Origin: Baylisascaris procyonis
Taxonomy: Eukaryota; Nematoda; Chromadorea; Rhabditida; Ascarididae
NCBI GenBank assembly: GCA_037389465.1
Contig: JAZARR010000067.1
Coordinates: forward strand, 81,001-145,000
Length of the DNA stretch: 64,000 bases
Direction of reading: 5' to 3'
Each line of letters opens with the position of its first letter. Positions within the stretch are counted from its first letter, which is position 1. The position numbers and the translations under genes were made by a program. Shown in pieces: positions 36,452 through 47,918 of the stretch. The notes under the pieces were generated by a model, which saw nothing but the letters and a program-made list of their open reading frames with translations, was not told the DNA's origin and ran no database searches.

Positions 36452-36824
36452 CGTTAATTAGTTTCGACTACAAATTTTTTATCCCATTTGATGCGTAGGG
36501 TTTAATCCAATTTTATTAATACTAACCACCAGAAATGTTGTATCAATTTGTGTTCACCTTAGCTATTCAACGAGGAAGTAATATGCACTGCGGAGAAAGA
36601 TAAATCCCAAAAAGCACATATGGCGAAAATAATCGAATACATCATTTCATAAGGTTCGATACGAATATCGCTATTATTTTTGCACCGCGAAAATTTATGT
36701 AAAGCATTCAGTCATTGCTATACGATTGGATGCATTCATCAAAAAAAAAAAATTTTTTTTTCGCCGACGAAAAGCTTATGTTGCCCACCGTGTAAAAATA
36801 TTCCATGTAGAGAGAATGCAGCAA

Positions 36825-36825
<1 letters not shown>

Positions 36826-36889
<64 letters not shown>
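36826..36889. repeat. (TA)n microsatellite, 64 bp
   Basis: Perfect TA run about 640 bp upstream of the ILK start codon. Confidence 0.97.
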
Positions 36890-36891
<2 letters not shown>

Positions 36892-37528
36892 TTATTTATA
36901 TTTATATATTTTATGTATGACTTTTTTCATTGAGAATAGTTTCGATCGTGTCAATGTTGATGTTATTTCACGTTGAATCATAGTGCAAATGATATATGTG
37001 CTTCATTTTATCGATTTTTATTTTTCTATTTTCTACCACATATCGCAAATTTTCACCATCTAAATCATGCTTCATTTTCGTTATTGAATATAATTATCTA
37101 CTTACTTATCGCTTTCAGTAGATCGGTGCACTTTATGAGTTTCATCTTCTTTTATCCTTTTATTTTGAAGATTTTTGTGAATCGTTGTGGTGATTTCTTT
37201 TAATTGTTACTAATTAAATTGAAATGGAATTTAATTATTTTAATGGATTGAAAATTGAAGGAAAACGACGTCAAGCTGGCGATTCGAACGATTTTCGTGT
37301 TTTATTATTAAGTGCACCTATATTTCTACTACCTGTATTCTACAAAAATACGTCAGTTCCTTCTAAGCAAATCATCAAAAAGGGACAAGCGGAAACGACG
37401 CAGTGCGCGTAATTGTCGCACTAGTGTCTGCCAATTTGTTGGCCATTGTATGCAGCTTGTCTGCGATTGTATCGGAGGGACGATTTTCTTGGAAGGCGAT
37501 ACGCGTTTAGAATTATTCGGTGTGAATC

Positions 37529-40500
37529 ATGTCGTTAGCCAGCAATTATCATTCACACAAGCCAAATGTGCCCATTATTATGGAAGATGTTTTCGGATGG
37601 GTACGAGAGGGTAATACTTTTCAAGTACGTGTTTGGCTTGATGACACTGAGCACGACCTCAATATCGGGTCAGTTGTTATTATTTTTGTTTTCTGCTTAC
37701 TTGTTAATTAATGCGCATCTTTCCAAGTTTATTAATTCTTTATTGTTAAAAATTTTGAAGGTATGCTAAAAAATATTATAACTTTAGCTAACTTTATATG
37801 CTTCCAACTGCTTTTATTCACTTACTAGCTGAAGTAAAAGAATATCGCTATTAAACTATGACGACTGTTAAACTACAATAATAAAAAGACTATTTTATAG
37901 GGATGATCACGCATTTTCATTATTACATTGGGCATCAAAGGAGGGTCATGTCTCTATCGTGGATTTATTACTTTCGCGTGGTGCACGAGTTAATTCCACT
38001 AATATGGGCGATGATACAAGTTTACATCTCGCTGCAGCACATGGACATCGTGAAATTGTCGTGGTTCGTTGTATTTTTTTTAAATTTCCGGTTAAAGTTC
38101 AGTAACAAAGAAATCTGCCTTTATAAATCATCAATTTATTTTATTTTATTTTATTTTATAATACTTAATTTAATTTATTTTTTTTTTTGCAGATGAGTCT
38201 CTGAATAAAGGTTATCGCTGAATATTTGATATTTTTATTATTCATCTGATTGCATAAGTAATCAGCAAATATAGATTAGCCTTATTACCTTTGATTTTTT
38301 ATCGATTTGATGGAGTTCCTTTCATTAATTTTACAGTTTAGTTTTAGCGGCGTTACAATGAATTTATTGCAAAATTATGGAACTACAAAAACGATAGAAT
38401 AAAGGACCGATGTATATAATAATAGAGGGTCTTGCAAAGTAGTTATAGTTTTTAGACAATCTAATTGCTTTAGGCAATGCATCACAATGCATAAGTTTGT
38501 TGATATCAAAAGGTGATAGGTGAATGTAACGCTTATATGTGATTACAACGAAACATTGCACCTCAATTTTATTGTATATTCCAATGAATTACATGTCATA
38601 TTTTGCTGTTATATTTTTTGATTACTGAGCATAAAACTTTCAAGTTGTGAATTGCATCTTCTCAGCTAGAGGAGGAGTCTTCTAAACAATGCTAGTTGTG
38701 GTAGTGATTGCTAATGACGGGATCATCGAGAAGGATGGAGATATAGACTCCGTCGTATCTCGGAAGTTGATAAAACTTTGTTATGTATATGTGGCAGGAA
38801 GAAGCTCTGATTATTGGCTAGCACCGGATCCGTGTTATTTCCATCTGAGATCAGGTTATTTAGGTCTCTAACGTCAGGCAGTTTTTATTTTTGATGTATA
38901 TATAACGATTGCAGAAGTTATTGGCACGTAAAGCTGACGTACACGCAACAAACGAACATGGCATGACACCACTTCATTATGCCTGCTTCTGGGGTTACAT
39001 CCAAATTGGTGAAGTAAGTTTAACTTTTTGAGAGTATCTTGTTTCCTTTCGAGTAGACTCAGCGAGTTCTTATAGTGCATGAAACTTTTTTTAATTCGCT
39101 AATGATTGAAATCACATATGAAATTATTCTATGAGCATCTGAGTTTTGTGATATTATCCATTTCCTTATATATAGAATGCGTTGCGTTTACAGCTTTCTG
39201 CTTGAATTATTCTTTTTCTTAAGTTCGAGTCATCCGGCTCAATGAAACTCAACAAGGTCGTAGTTTTCTGCTCACAGTGACTTCATAAGCTCAAAGTGTG
39301 AAGTGCGAATATAAAACAATAAAGAAGTTTTAAGTAAGAAAACTGTTTACATTAGAATTCAGTATGTGCAAAATTGGGCTTGATACGATGAAGTGAAAGT
39401 GCCGTCTATCAGAAATGCTAAAAGATATATCAGTGATATTGAAAAAGATGTTATGCAGGATCTTATTCGATGTGGAGCATTGGTTGGTGCATGCAATAAA
39501 CGAGGTCAAACTCCGCTTGATGTCTGTCAACCTCAGGCTCGCAGTGCCATTATAGGTAATTAATGAAATTCCATTTGTTGGTCTGCAGACAATGATTTGT
39601 AAGTCTGCAGACAATCCGCTCTGTTGCAGTTGCATTAGTTAAGATGTATGCAATTGGTGATGTGTGCTAGTTCATTTCTAGAAATAGTGAGGGAGGCGGA
39701 AGAAGGCTAGTAATGTTTGAATTCATAAAAAGCTATTAACACTTGTTAGTAACTGCCATTGTTTATGATGAAAGCCAATATTATGGCACACCTTTGCGCT
39801 GAGGCTGGAGCAAGGTGCACCACGTCTGATCCAGCTGTTTTATCTTTAAAAAAATAATGCATAGCTAATTAGCTACAATAACGTTGTCACAGCGGGTTGG
39901 CAAAAGAAGTTTAATCTATTCATAAATTCATAACAAAAATTGCCTGTGTTAATGGATTTTCGTAATTTTCACTCAAACTATATCCCATAGCAGTTGTTGC
40001 ACCGAGTCACGCATATCGAGTCACGCTAAACGGTTCCTCTTAAATCCCATTGCATTTCCATTGGATTTGCATAAAATTTCTTTCATGACATCTAGCTGGT
40101 CATTATGCTCCGTTTTCTGCTTTTCTATGCTGAGGGGAGCTTTGCTTGCTTAAAAATCTACTCCTTACCCTTTCTGGGGGATTAAGCACATCCATTTATT
40201 TCTTCATTACAGATAGCATTTGTGAATTTTTTTATGCCAACGTTATAGAGGTTGCAAGGCAGATTAAAATAACGTTTGAAATAAGGTGAAAACAAGTGAA
40301 AAAATATGAGAATATTTCATAAATTCGGAAAGCAAAGAAAAATATATTGCAGAAATTGCGCAAGAAAATGGGCAAAATGTCAATGAAAAAATCCCATTCA
40401 AAGATCAAACATGGAAAGGAACAAAAAGTCGTACGAGAGATGCCACACTTTCACGGTACGTTTTGATAGATCTTATTGCTGTTGAAAATACGTTCGCTAT

Positions 40501-43382
40501 TTGTTAACGAATATTGTGTTAGATCTGTAGAGATATTTGCATGGAGATGAGCTGTTGTATCCATTTACGCACACTCTTTCTCTCATCGCTAATGATTCAT
40601 GCTTTAAGAGAAATGTTTGAAATTATGCATATCGATATGACGATATTTTTATATATTACTTGCAACATCCGTTTCATTTTCTAATTCCTTTTAAATGCGC
40701 GCTGTTTTTCTACTTATTGAACATCAATTATAGATAGCCATAATAAGCAATATACACCTGGGATGGTTTCGAGATTGAATTCTTTCTTTTTAATGTTACT
40801 TCATCGATCACACTGAAAAATAAATAATTGCTATTTAGATATACGGGCGTCGATGTATCTTCACTAAGCTTAAGTGTGAAAATCGCCGAATCACATAGTG
40901 GAGAGTTATGGCGTGGTAAATGGCAAGGTAACGATATCGTTGCACGATTATTGGCGATATCTGAAGTGACACCTCGTATCAGTCGTGATTTCCAAGCTGA
41001 ATTCCCAGCACTCAGGTTTATTTATTATGCAGACTTTCTTGGTTTCTTTTAAGGTCAACAAGTCACCCTATGCTGTATGCGATGAAAAGAGATTAAATTT
41101 AAGCGTGAAATCTTTTTTCTTTTTCGCAGTGTTTGACTTTTTTATCATATGGCTGACAACGTGTTTATGACTAGCTTATGATAGCGTGTTTGGGAGTAGA
41201 CGATACAGACAGCTAGCTGCCTTCACCAAATGAACGAATATAAGGAAAGAACTAGTCGATTCAGGGCGCTATAATAACGGCAACAAATTTCCCAATTAAT
41301 TTTCGTGATAGTGAACAATTTATAGTATGGAACATTGCACATATATATGGTAGCTTGCTTGAATGATGAGTTTAGCCGAGACGGAATGATATGTCTTTCA
41401 GGATTTTCGCACATGCAAATATATGTCCTGTGTTGGCATGCTGCAATCAACCACCAAATTTGATTGTCATCAGTCAACTGATGCCATTTGGTTCGCTCTA
41501 TAACGTTCTTCACGAGCAGACAGGTGCGAGAATTTCATTTATACAACAAATATTTTTATTTATTTCAAAAATAACGATAATAAAAAAGTATTATTTTTTA
41601 AAGAAAATTACAACTCCCACTATTTTTTTCACTAAACATGATGCCATAGTCATATTAGTACAGTTTCCTCCTCGATATAGTCTTTTTTCCTGTAGAATTT
41701 CTTTTCCCATCCGATTAAACAGATGAGACCGCACAAACTCCTCCTCTCTTCCCCTCCCCTCTCCTCCTCCCTCCCCTCTCTCCCTAAGATTTTTGCGCCA
41801 TTCCCCTCCAGGTGCCGTGTAAATTGTTCTCATTTTCCCATCCCCCTCCCGATTAGGGAATGTTAGTACCACTTCGCACTAGCTCTGGTTATGTCAATAC
41901 ATTCGTTGTCTCACCCCCTCTTCTCACTCTACTTTCTTCCACTGTCGATTTTCCTTGATTTGTTTATATTTTTTGCCGTCATTGAATAGGATTGTGTTGT
42001 GTTGAGAATTTCTATTGGCAGGTGTGGTGATCGATCAGGCTCAAGCGACTAAATTCGCATTGGATATAGCGAGGGGTATGTCTTTCCTGCATACACTGGA
42101 TCCGATGATCCTTCGTTACTACCTCAGTTCGAAGCATGTCGTTGTCGATGAGGATCTATCAGCCAAAATTTCAATGGCCGACACTAAGTTCAGCTTTCAA
42201 GAAGTTGGAAGGCTCTACTCACCAGCGTGGATGTCACCTGAAGGTTGCTTCTTTTCAATTATTTAATCTTTTAATTGTGACCATCAAACGAAGCTGAGTT
42301 CGAATTCAATAATGTCATAGAGGGAGAGGTTTGTTTGCACCTTTCAACCTTTTACATCCACCATCGGCTTCACTAGGGAAACTGCGGAGAGCATCTTGAA
42401 TGCAAGAGTCCTCAATGTTAATTTTCAAGACTTCGAAGTGATCTTCGAATCGAATTATTCATGACCGCCGAAAGAAAAAATATAAAAGCACATATTTGGC
42501 TAACCTTTCCCGATGCGCTTTCTCACTTGTTTTTTTAATCTTCATCATGGTATCATTTTCTAGCACTGCAACATGCACCAACCGATGTGAACGTCCGTGC
42601 GGCCGATATGTGGAGTTTTGGTATTTTGCTGTGGGAGTTGAGCACAAGAGAAGTGCCTTTCTCGGATCTTTCACCAATGGAGATCGGAATGAAGGTTAAT
42701 TTTGTTGCCTTATGATGCCTGAAAGTAGTATTTTGGATTATGGCTACAAGAAGCGGTCGAATGCTTAAATTCATTCAGCTGATCTCATCAAAGATTTTGG
42801 GCCAAGTTCTTCACCTATAGACAGTAACTAATTTTCGATCCAACTATGAAAAAAAAAGGTAAATTTTGTCGTACTGTGGGAAATATTCACTCTGTTTTAT
42901 GTCACCATACTCATAAAGGAGTGCTAAAAAAGATTAACTTTAGCGACATTAGATGCAAAAATATTAATAAATCGAATAAAGGCGTTCATTTTATGGATAG
43001 TTAGTGGTATTTGCGGGTACGAGATGAGTGCTAGGAATATTATGCACTAAAGCAATAAATATATGATTTGATTTCTTTACCACTTTTCGTCATTTAATTC
43101 TTGATATTTCAAATTGGCCTTTATGTCCACTTCACGTTCTGGTGACTGTTTTTTTTTGTTGTTTTTTTTTTCTGCTGTGATATAATATCAGTAATGTGTG
43201 GTTTTTTTGATGGGCAATCAGAGTAATTTCAGATAGCGCTCGAAGGTTTGCGAGTACCATTCCCACCTGGAATATCACGAAATATGGGCCGTTTGATGAA
43301 TATTTGTTTGAATGAGGATCCAGGTCGAAGGCCGAATTTCGATCAAATCATCCCTATTCTGGAGAAGATGGCTCAAACATAA
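37529..43382 (+). CDS. pat-4: integrin-linked kinase (ILK/PAT-4), complete, ten exons
   Basis: Exons 37529-37668, 37901-38063, 38915-39013, 39459-39555, 40353-40455, 40839-41015, 41402-41523, 42022-42243, 42564-42694 and 43233-43382 join in phase to 467 residues, or 450 from the second Met at 37580 ([12 protein letters not shown], which aligns with the vertebrate start; ILK is 452). ILK is the scaffold pseudokinase of the ILK-PINCH-parvin complex linking integrin to actin in muscle attachments. N-terminal ankyrin repeats ([30 protein letters not shown]) form the PINCH site. The kinase-like domain follows from about 190. [20 protein letters not shown] shows Arg where vertebrate ILK has Lys220 (VVK). 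The DFG position reads MADTKFSFQ, and the catalytic-loop HRD is absent ([12 protein letters not shown]), as expected of a pseudokinase. It ends [11 protein letters not shown]. Which Met is used is undecided. Confidence 0.97.
38139..38158. repeat. (TTTTA)n short repeat
   Basis: About four pentanucleotide units in ILK intron 2. Confidence 0.7.
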
Positions 43383-45427
43383 GAGTGCAATAGGCACGCT
43401 AAATTTTTTTTTTTGGTGGGGGGAGTATGTGAGGGGCATAAATATATATTTGATGGATTATTCGAGCTCATTTAAAGAATTAATTTCTATGATTAGCGCG
43501 GAAAAGGCAGCTCAAGGGCACCATAAATGGTCCCCACTTTCATCTGCTCACCCCGCCTCCTTAAGTCCTTACATTTAGTTATTAATGAACCCGGTCGGAT
43601 CACAGATCACAATTGTTGCTATATAATAGTTATTAACCTTACATAATTGACTAATATGGATCGGTATGCATATGAGAGTATAAAAAAGCATATTTTTTCT
43701 CATAAAATATTCGAATTGTTAGCAATATGGCGATGGAATTGAACTTGCAAAGTTGATCAAGGAGTTTAGCCTTATAGATAAGCGGATGTGATCTATCATT
43801 TTTTATGTTTATTGCGTCTCTTCAAAAGTTATATTTTACATTAGTATAGTTAATGAAATAATGCTGCAAAATAAATGAACGCCCAATGCAATGAATTTGC
43901 ACATTTGACATCTTTATTTGAGTGTCTGATTGATAGATTGAGTAATTAATGTTTCTTCCGCTTATTTTTTTTTTCTGGATTTAAATAATTTGAATGTATT
44001 TGTTGAAATAAATTCGAATGGAAAATATATCTATGATTCGCTTCTTTTTGCATTTTGCATTTTGCATTTGCAGTACGAATTTTTTTTTTGCATTGTGAAA
44101 TTGATGTTCATTCGCACAAATACATTCAAAAAAAAAAAAACCGTAAATAAGAGTTGAGATTTTCAAGTAAGCAATAGATTTCTATCGCAATTATCATCCC
44201 TTTTGTTATACTTTTAAATGTTTTGTTTTTTTTTTATTTCAAATATTTTTCTCGCTTAAATCATTTTGTATTGTTTGTTTGCTCTTTATTAAGTAACTCA
44301 CATTATCACTCGATGAATACTGCCCGAAATATTTGTGCTCTTGAATATTTTAATATGTAGAAATGTTGTCTAATTTTAGCATTATTTGTAAATCTTACAT
44401 TTAATTTACCTACCCGAATTTCTTACTTATCCAAAATTTATTTGATGAATGACGATTGTTTTTTTTGCGAATTACTTTACAATTTAGAGGTTTCGTTTAG
44501 AAGTAATTTAGTAATTGTTTCTTTGCGGATTTGAGGAATTGTAATGGAATAGTTCTCTATTAATCGAGAATAAGCACAATGCATCATATATTTGATTGTA
44601 GATATCCGAATTTGCAATCAAATATTCGAGCAATTTCCGGTTCCGGCTTTCAAATTTTTATGGGAAGGGAGGGAGGGAAGGGGGACGATCTAATGTATAT
44701 CCGTTACGGATGGGAAATCTTTTAAGTATAGATAACATATGGCGGCGGATGAAAGAGAGAGACACTTTAGTAAAAAACAGCACTCGAGGGTAATTTGCGA
44801 GAATGATCTACTTAATGGTTGCCATTTTGGCACACTCGTTGCAAATCGTGTAAAAACTATGTGATGCACGCAGATAAATCGAATGGGACTAGTGGCAAAA
44901 ACGCATCCTAAATAAACTTTCAATTGGGGTGAAATAAACTCTGGAAGCAGATGAAGGTGAATTGAGATACATCAGGACGTTGAATCTAAACAGTTATTCT
45001 TTATCATGGATCCGACTAGGTGGTTGGTATTTTCGAGAAACTCCACATCTTTCTTTATCAGTCATTGTGAATGGGGTGAATCCATTGTTATGCGTCATTT
45101 AGCGAAAGAAACGAATCCGACTAGGAAAATAGGAAGGGAGATGGAATAGTAAGGAAGCGTTGGGAAATATGTTAGAAATTTGCGGTTTTTTTTTTTTAGC
45201 ACAACATTAGATTTACAATACTTAGATTTTTGATGGCTAATGCAAATCTTCCATTTTTTTCTTCATTTCTTTTTTTTTGAGTGCTTCTGATATTGGTCTA
45301 ATTGAACATTTGTTTATTTCCTTCTCATTGCGCTTTTGATATATTACTATCACAGATAAGTGATAAATATGAATAGATTATTGCGTACAAATCGATGCTT
45401 TTTTTTGTATATCTTCATTCAACTTAC
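43383..45427. other. intergenic, ILK 3' flank
   Basis: No gene supported. AATAAA occurs near 43868 and could serve ILK. Open frames at 43981-44166 and 44690-44923 (minus) look like chance. Confidence 0.4.
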
Positions 45428-45636
45428 TAATCAATTGCAGTAGAAATGCTTGCTGCTTTAGGATGTTTTTGGTTTGCTCATTTTTAACGAGTGAGGAGAC
45501 GGGAGATTTAGGTTTTATTCGCTTTAATTTATGAAAATTTTTTGGAAATAAGCCGTAAAATTCGAAGAGGAAAATGTTATTTATTTTCTCTCGTCTCTTT
45601 TGTAGCTTATCCTCAAACGCCATCCATTTTTCACCA
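45428..45636 (-). CDS. orphan exon of an unrecognised basic protein
   Basis: The minus strand is open from an AAAAG acceptor at 45637 to a consensus GTAAGT donor at 45427. It encodes a Lys-rich product beginning GEKWMAFEDKLQKRREKINN and ending near KQQAFLLQLI. The frame, length and donor argue for a real exon. Its incoming phase (2) does not match the last ELMOD3-like exon found (outgoing phase 1), so it is either a separate gene or separated by a missing exon. Confidence 0.5.
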
Positions 45637-45886
45637 CTTTTAATGGGAATTAAAAATGAATTTTTAGCGCTTTTGACTATTTTGCTTCTTGCTTGGCATA
45701 GTTTATTTCTTTGAAATGTTCGATCCTCTGGTCAGATGTGATGCTCGTCGTGATGTATTCGATGTGATGCTGTGTTCGTTCATTTATCGATTATTTCGTT
45801 GATATGATTGAATTCGATCAATCAATAGTCGCGTTGGCTTTAATTAATCAAAAAAAAATCTATTTGAGCGAATTTTCTTGAAATCG

Positions 45887-45942
45887 TTTATCGTTTGTTT
45901 CGTATATTCATTGGTTTATCGTTTGTTTCGAATATTCATTGG
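45887..45942. repeat. 28-bp tandem duplication
   Basis: Two adjacent 28-bp copies (45887-45914 and 45915-45942) beginning TTTATCGTTTGTTTCG, with one mismatch. Confidence 0.9.
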
Positions 45943-46851
45943 TAGGCAACAACTGAATTTTTATTATTAGTACAAATAATTCCTTAAGTATTTTTAAACG
46001 TACACAGTCATCACTTCGTTAGCGTTTTTTTTTAAATTTTATTTCTACGAAATACTTTATTGTTCGATCGGTTGAACATATTCGATTTCAAAAAATTAAA
46101 AAAAAAGATCTTGTAGATTAAAACAAAATAGCACAATATTTTCAGTTTTTCTAATCTATTCTAAACATTTTACTCTTTTCAAATCTAATTTTGAAATTTT
46201 CACTTAGAATTCCCCTATTGGCGATGAAAAAAATTTTTGAAAATTAAATAGTTTGCAATATTGCCAATGAAAATTAAATGTTTTTTGCAAGCGAATTCAA
46301 TTGAAATGTGGGAATTGAATATGATGCACCGATCTAGCAACAACAGAAAATTACTGTCGGAAGCGTTTATTGGTGCTTTTTTATGAGAATATTATTTTTT
46401 GAGAGAATTATTTAAGTTGCTCATTTTATGTGCTGATGAATGGAAATCGGCGCGACGAACACCGACAACAATAATTGTTTGCAATTTTTGATGTGAAATA
46501 ATATAACATTTGGTGCTTATTTTGTTGTTATTCTATTTCACATATTTAAATATCGATTGCATCGTAAAACGGAAGCAATGTTGCAATTTAAAGCATTGCA
46601 AATTAGCTAAATTGATTTTCTATTTGTAAAGTTTTTGCACTCATTATTTGCGAGCACCACAATGCATAGGCGATATTGCAATAGAAGAGTAACAATAGAT
46701 GAAAATGTGAAAAATGTAAAAAAAAATTTCTTTACTATGCTAAGATGTTTTATTTTTAAATTCATTCTTTCTAAGGATCGTTGAAAATGTTTATATCATT
46801 CAAAAATCGATAGTCAGACGCCATTGCCCATAAAAAAAAGAATACGAAGGC

Positions 46852-47036
46852 ATGGATGTACTTGTATCTGGATGGATAAAAAACGTGAGTCACCATCTAC
46901 AACATTCGATTTCGTCTCCGTTTTTCATAATTTTTTTTTTTTTTTTTGACTTAGCATTAATTGTGGTGAGTTATTTCAGCGTCATTATATCACATTTTAT
47001 GCCAGTAATAAGCGATGCGCATCTGATCGACGTACG
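46852..47036 (+). CDS. possible two-exon 5' end, very tentative
   Basis: ATG at 46852 encodes MDVLVSGWIKN and stops exactly at a GTGAGT donor (46885). A TTATTTCAG acceptor at 46979 opens RHYITFYASNKRCASDRRTQ before a TAA. 'SGWIKN...' recalls the start of some PH domains, but the rest is too short to judge. It lies downstream of the last ELMOD3-like exon on the opposite strand. Confidence 0.2.
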
Positions 47037-47918
47037 CAATAATAGTTTCACAAAATTACAGGTGTGATCGCATATTTTCTGCTACCTTCCACCCTACACA
47101 ACCGATATTCACCAATTAAAATACGCTAGCAGTATGGTGTTTTACATAGGAGTCCGGAAAATGATTCACTAGAATGAACACTGCTTTGAAGTAAGTGGTC
47201 CGATGGGGACGATTCATACAACTATAAAACGGATATGGAAATATGGATGTTAAACGAGCGATCACATAATAATAACAACTTAATTTTAATGTTTTTTTTT
47301 ATTTTATTTTGCTGAGGAAAACATGCAGTCACTTTTTGAAAAACAATATTAGGCATATATGATCAAGTTAAGCTTTATTGAGGATCGCCATATTGAGTAG
47401 CTGCTTCGGTTTTCGTCTTACCATTCGACGGATTTCTAAAAATGCCATCACTGAGCAATCAGTTCACATATTCACCTAACTTATATCGTATTGCCCTATT
47501 CAGTTAAGGTTGGAAACGTTATCGATAATATAGCTGTCAAATAAAAACATTGCAGCAGTCTAATTATTTTCGTAACAATCAAATCAAAGAGCCGTTAAAT
47601 ATATCTGTTTTGCGGGGTCACTAGAGGAAAAACAGGCGGTAAAAAAAATTTAGCTACCTCCTCTTTCTATCTTTTTCTTTGTCTTTCTTACTTTGTTCTT
47701 ACTTATCTTATGAGGAGGTTAGGAGATTTGCCAACTGCAATAAAATAGTGCCTAAGTTGGACATGCACTATCGACTGCGAAATGAATCTCTCAGCATTAT
47801 AAAGCTTTTTCGAAAGTTTCTTTGCAATTTTCGATTCTTTTAACTGATAAAATTCTGATAATTTTTTTTCGGTTTTTCTTTATTTTTCTAAGATGAGTTG
47901 AATAATATTTTAAAATAC

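Larger units (their letters stand above)
34646..37528. other. intergenic region upstream of ILK
   Basis: About 2.9 kb with two TA microsatellites and an 11-G run (36441-36451). The frame 37224-37412 is open and could be 5' UTR or an upstream exon of the ILK transcript, but no splice join was found. Confidence 0.4.

Noticed and set aside
37312..37614. 100-codon plus-strand ORF overlapping the start of ILK
   Set aside because: It is in a different frame from the ILK exon 37529-37668, which is certain; the Cys-rich product has no support.
41591..41872. Minus-strand 93-codon ORF rich in Arg, Glu and Gly
   Set aside because: It reads a C/T-rich tract in ILK intron 7 backwards; low complexity and no splice context.
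42459..42774. ORFs on both strands across ILK exon 9
   Set aside because: Shadows of the certain ILK exon 42564-42694 in other frames.
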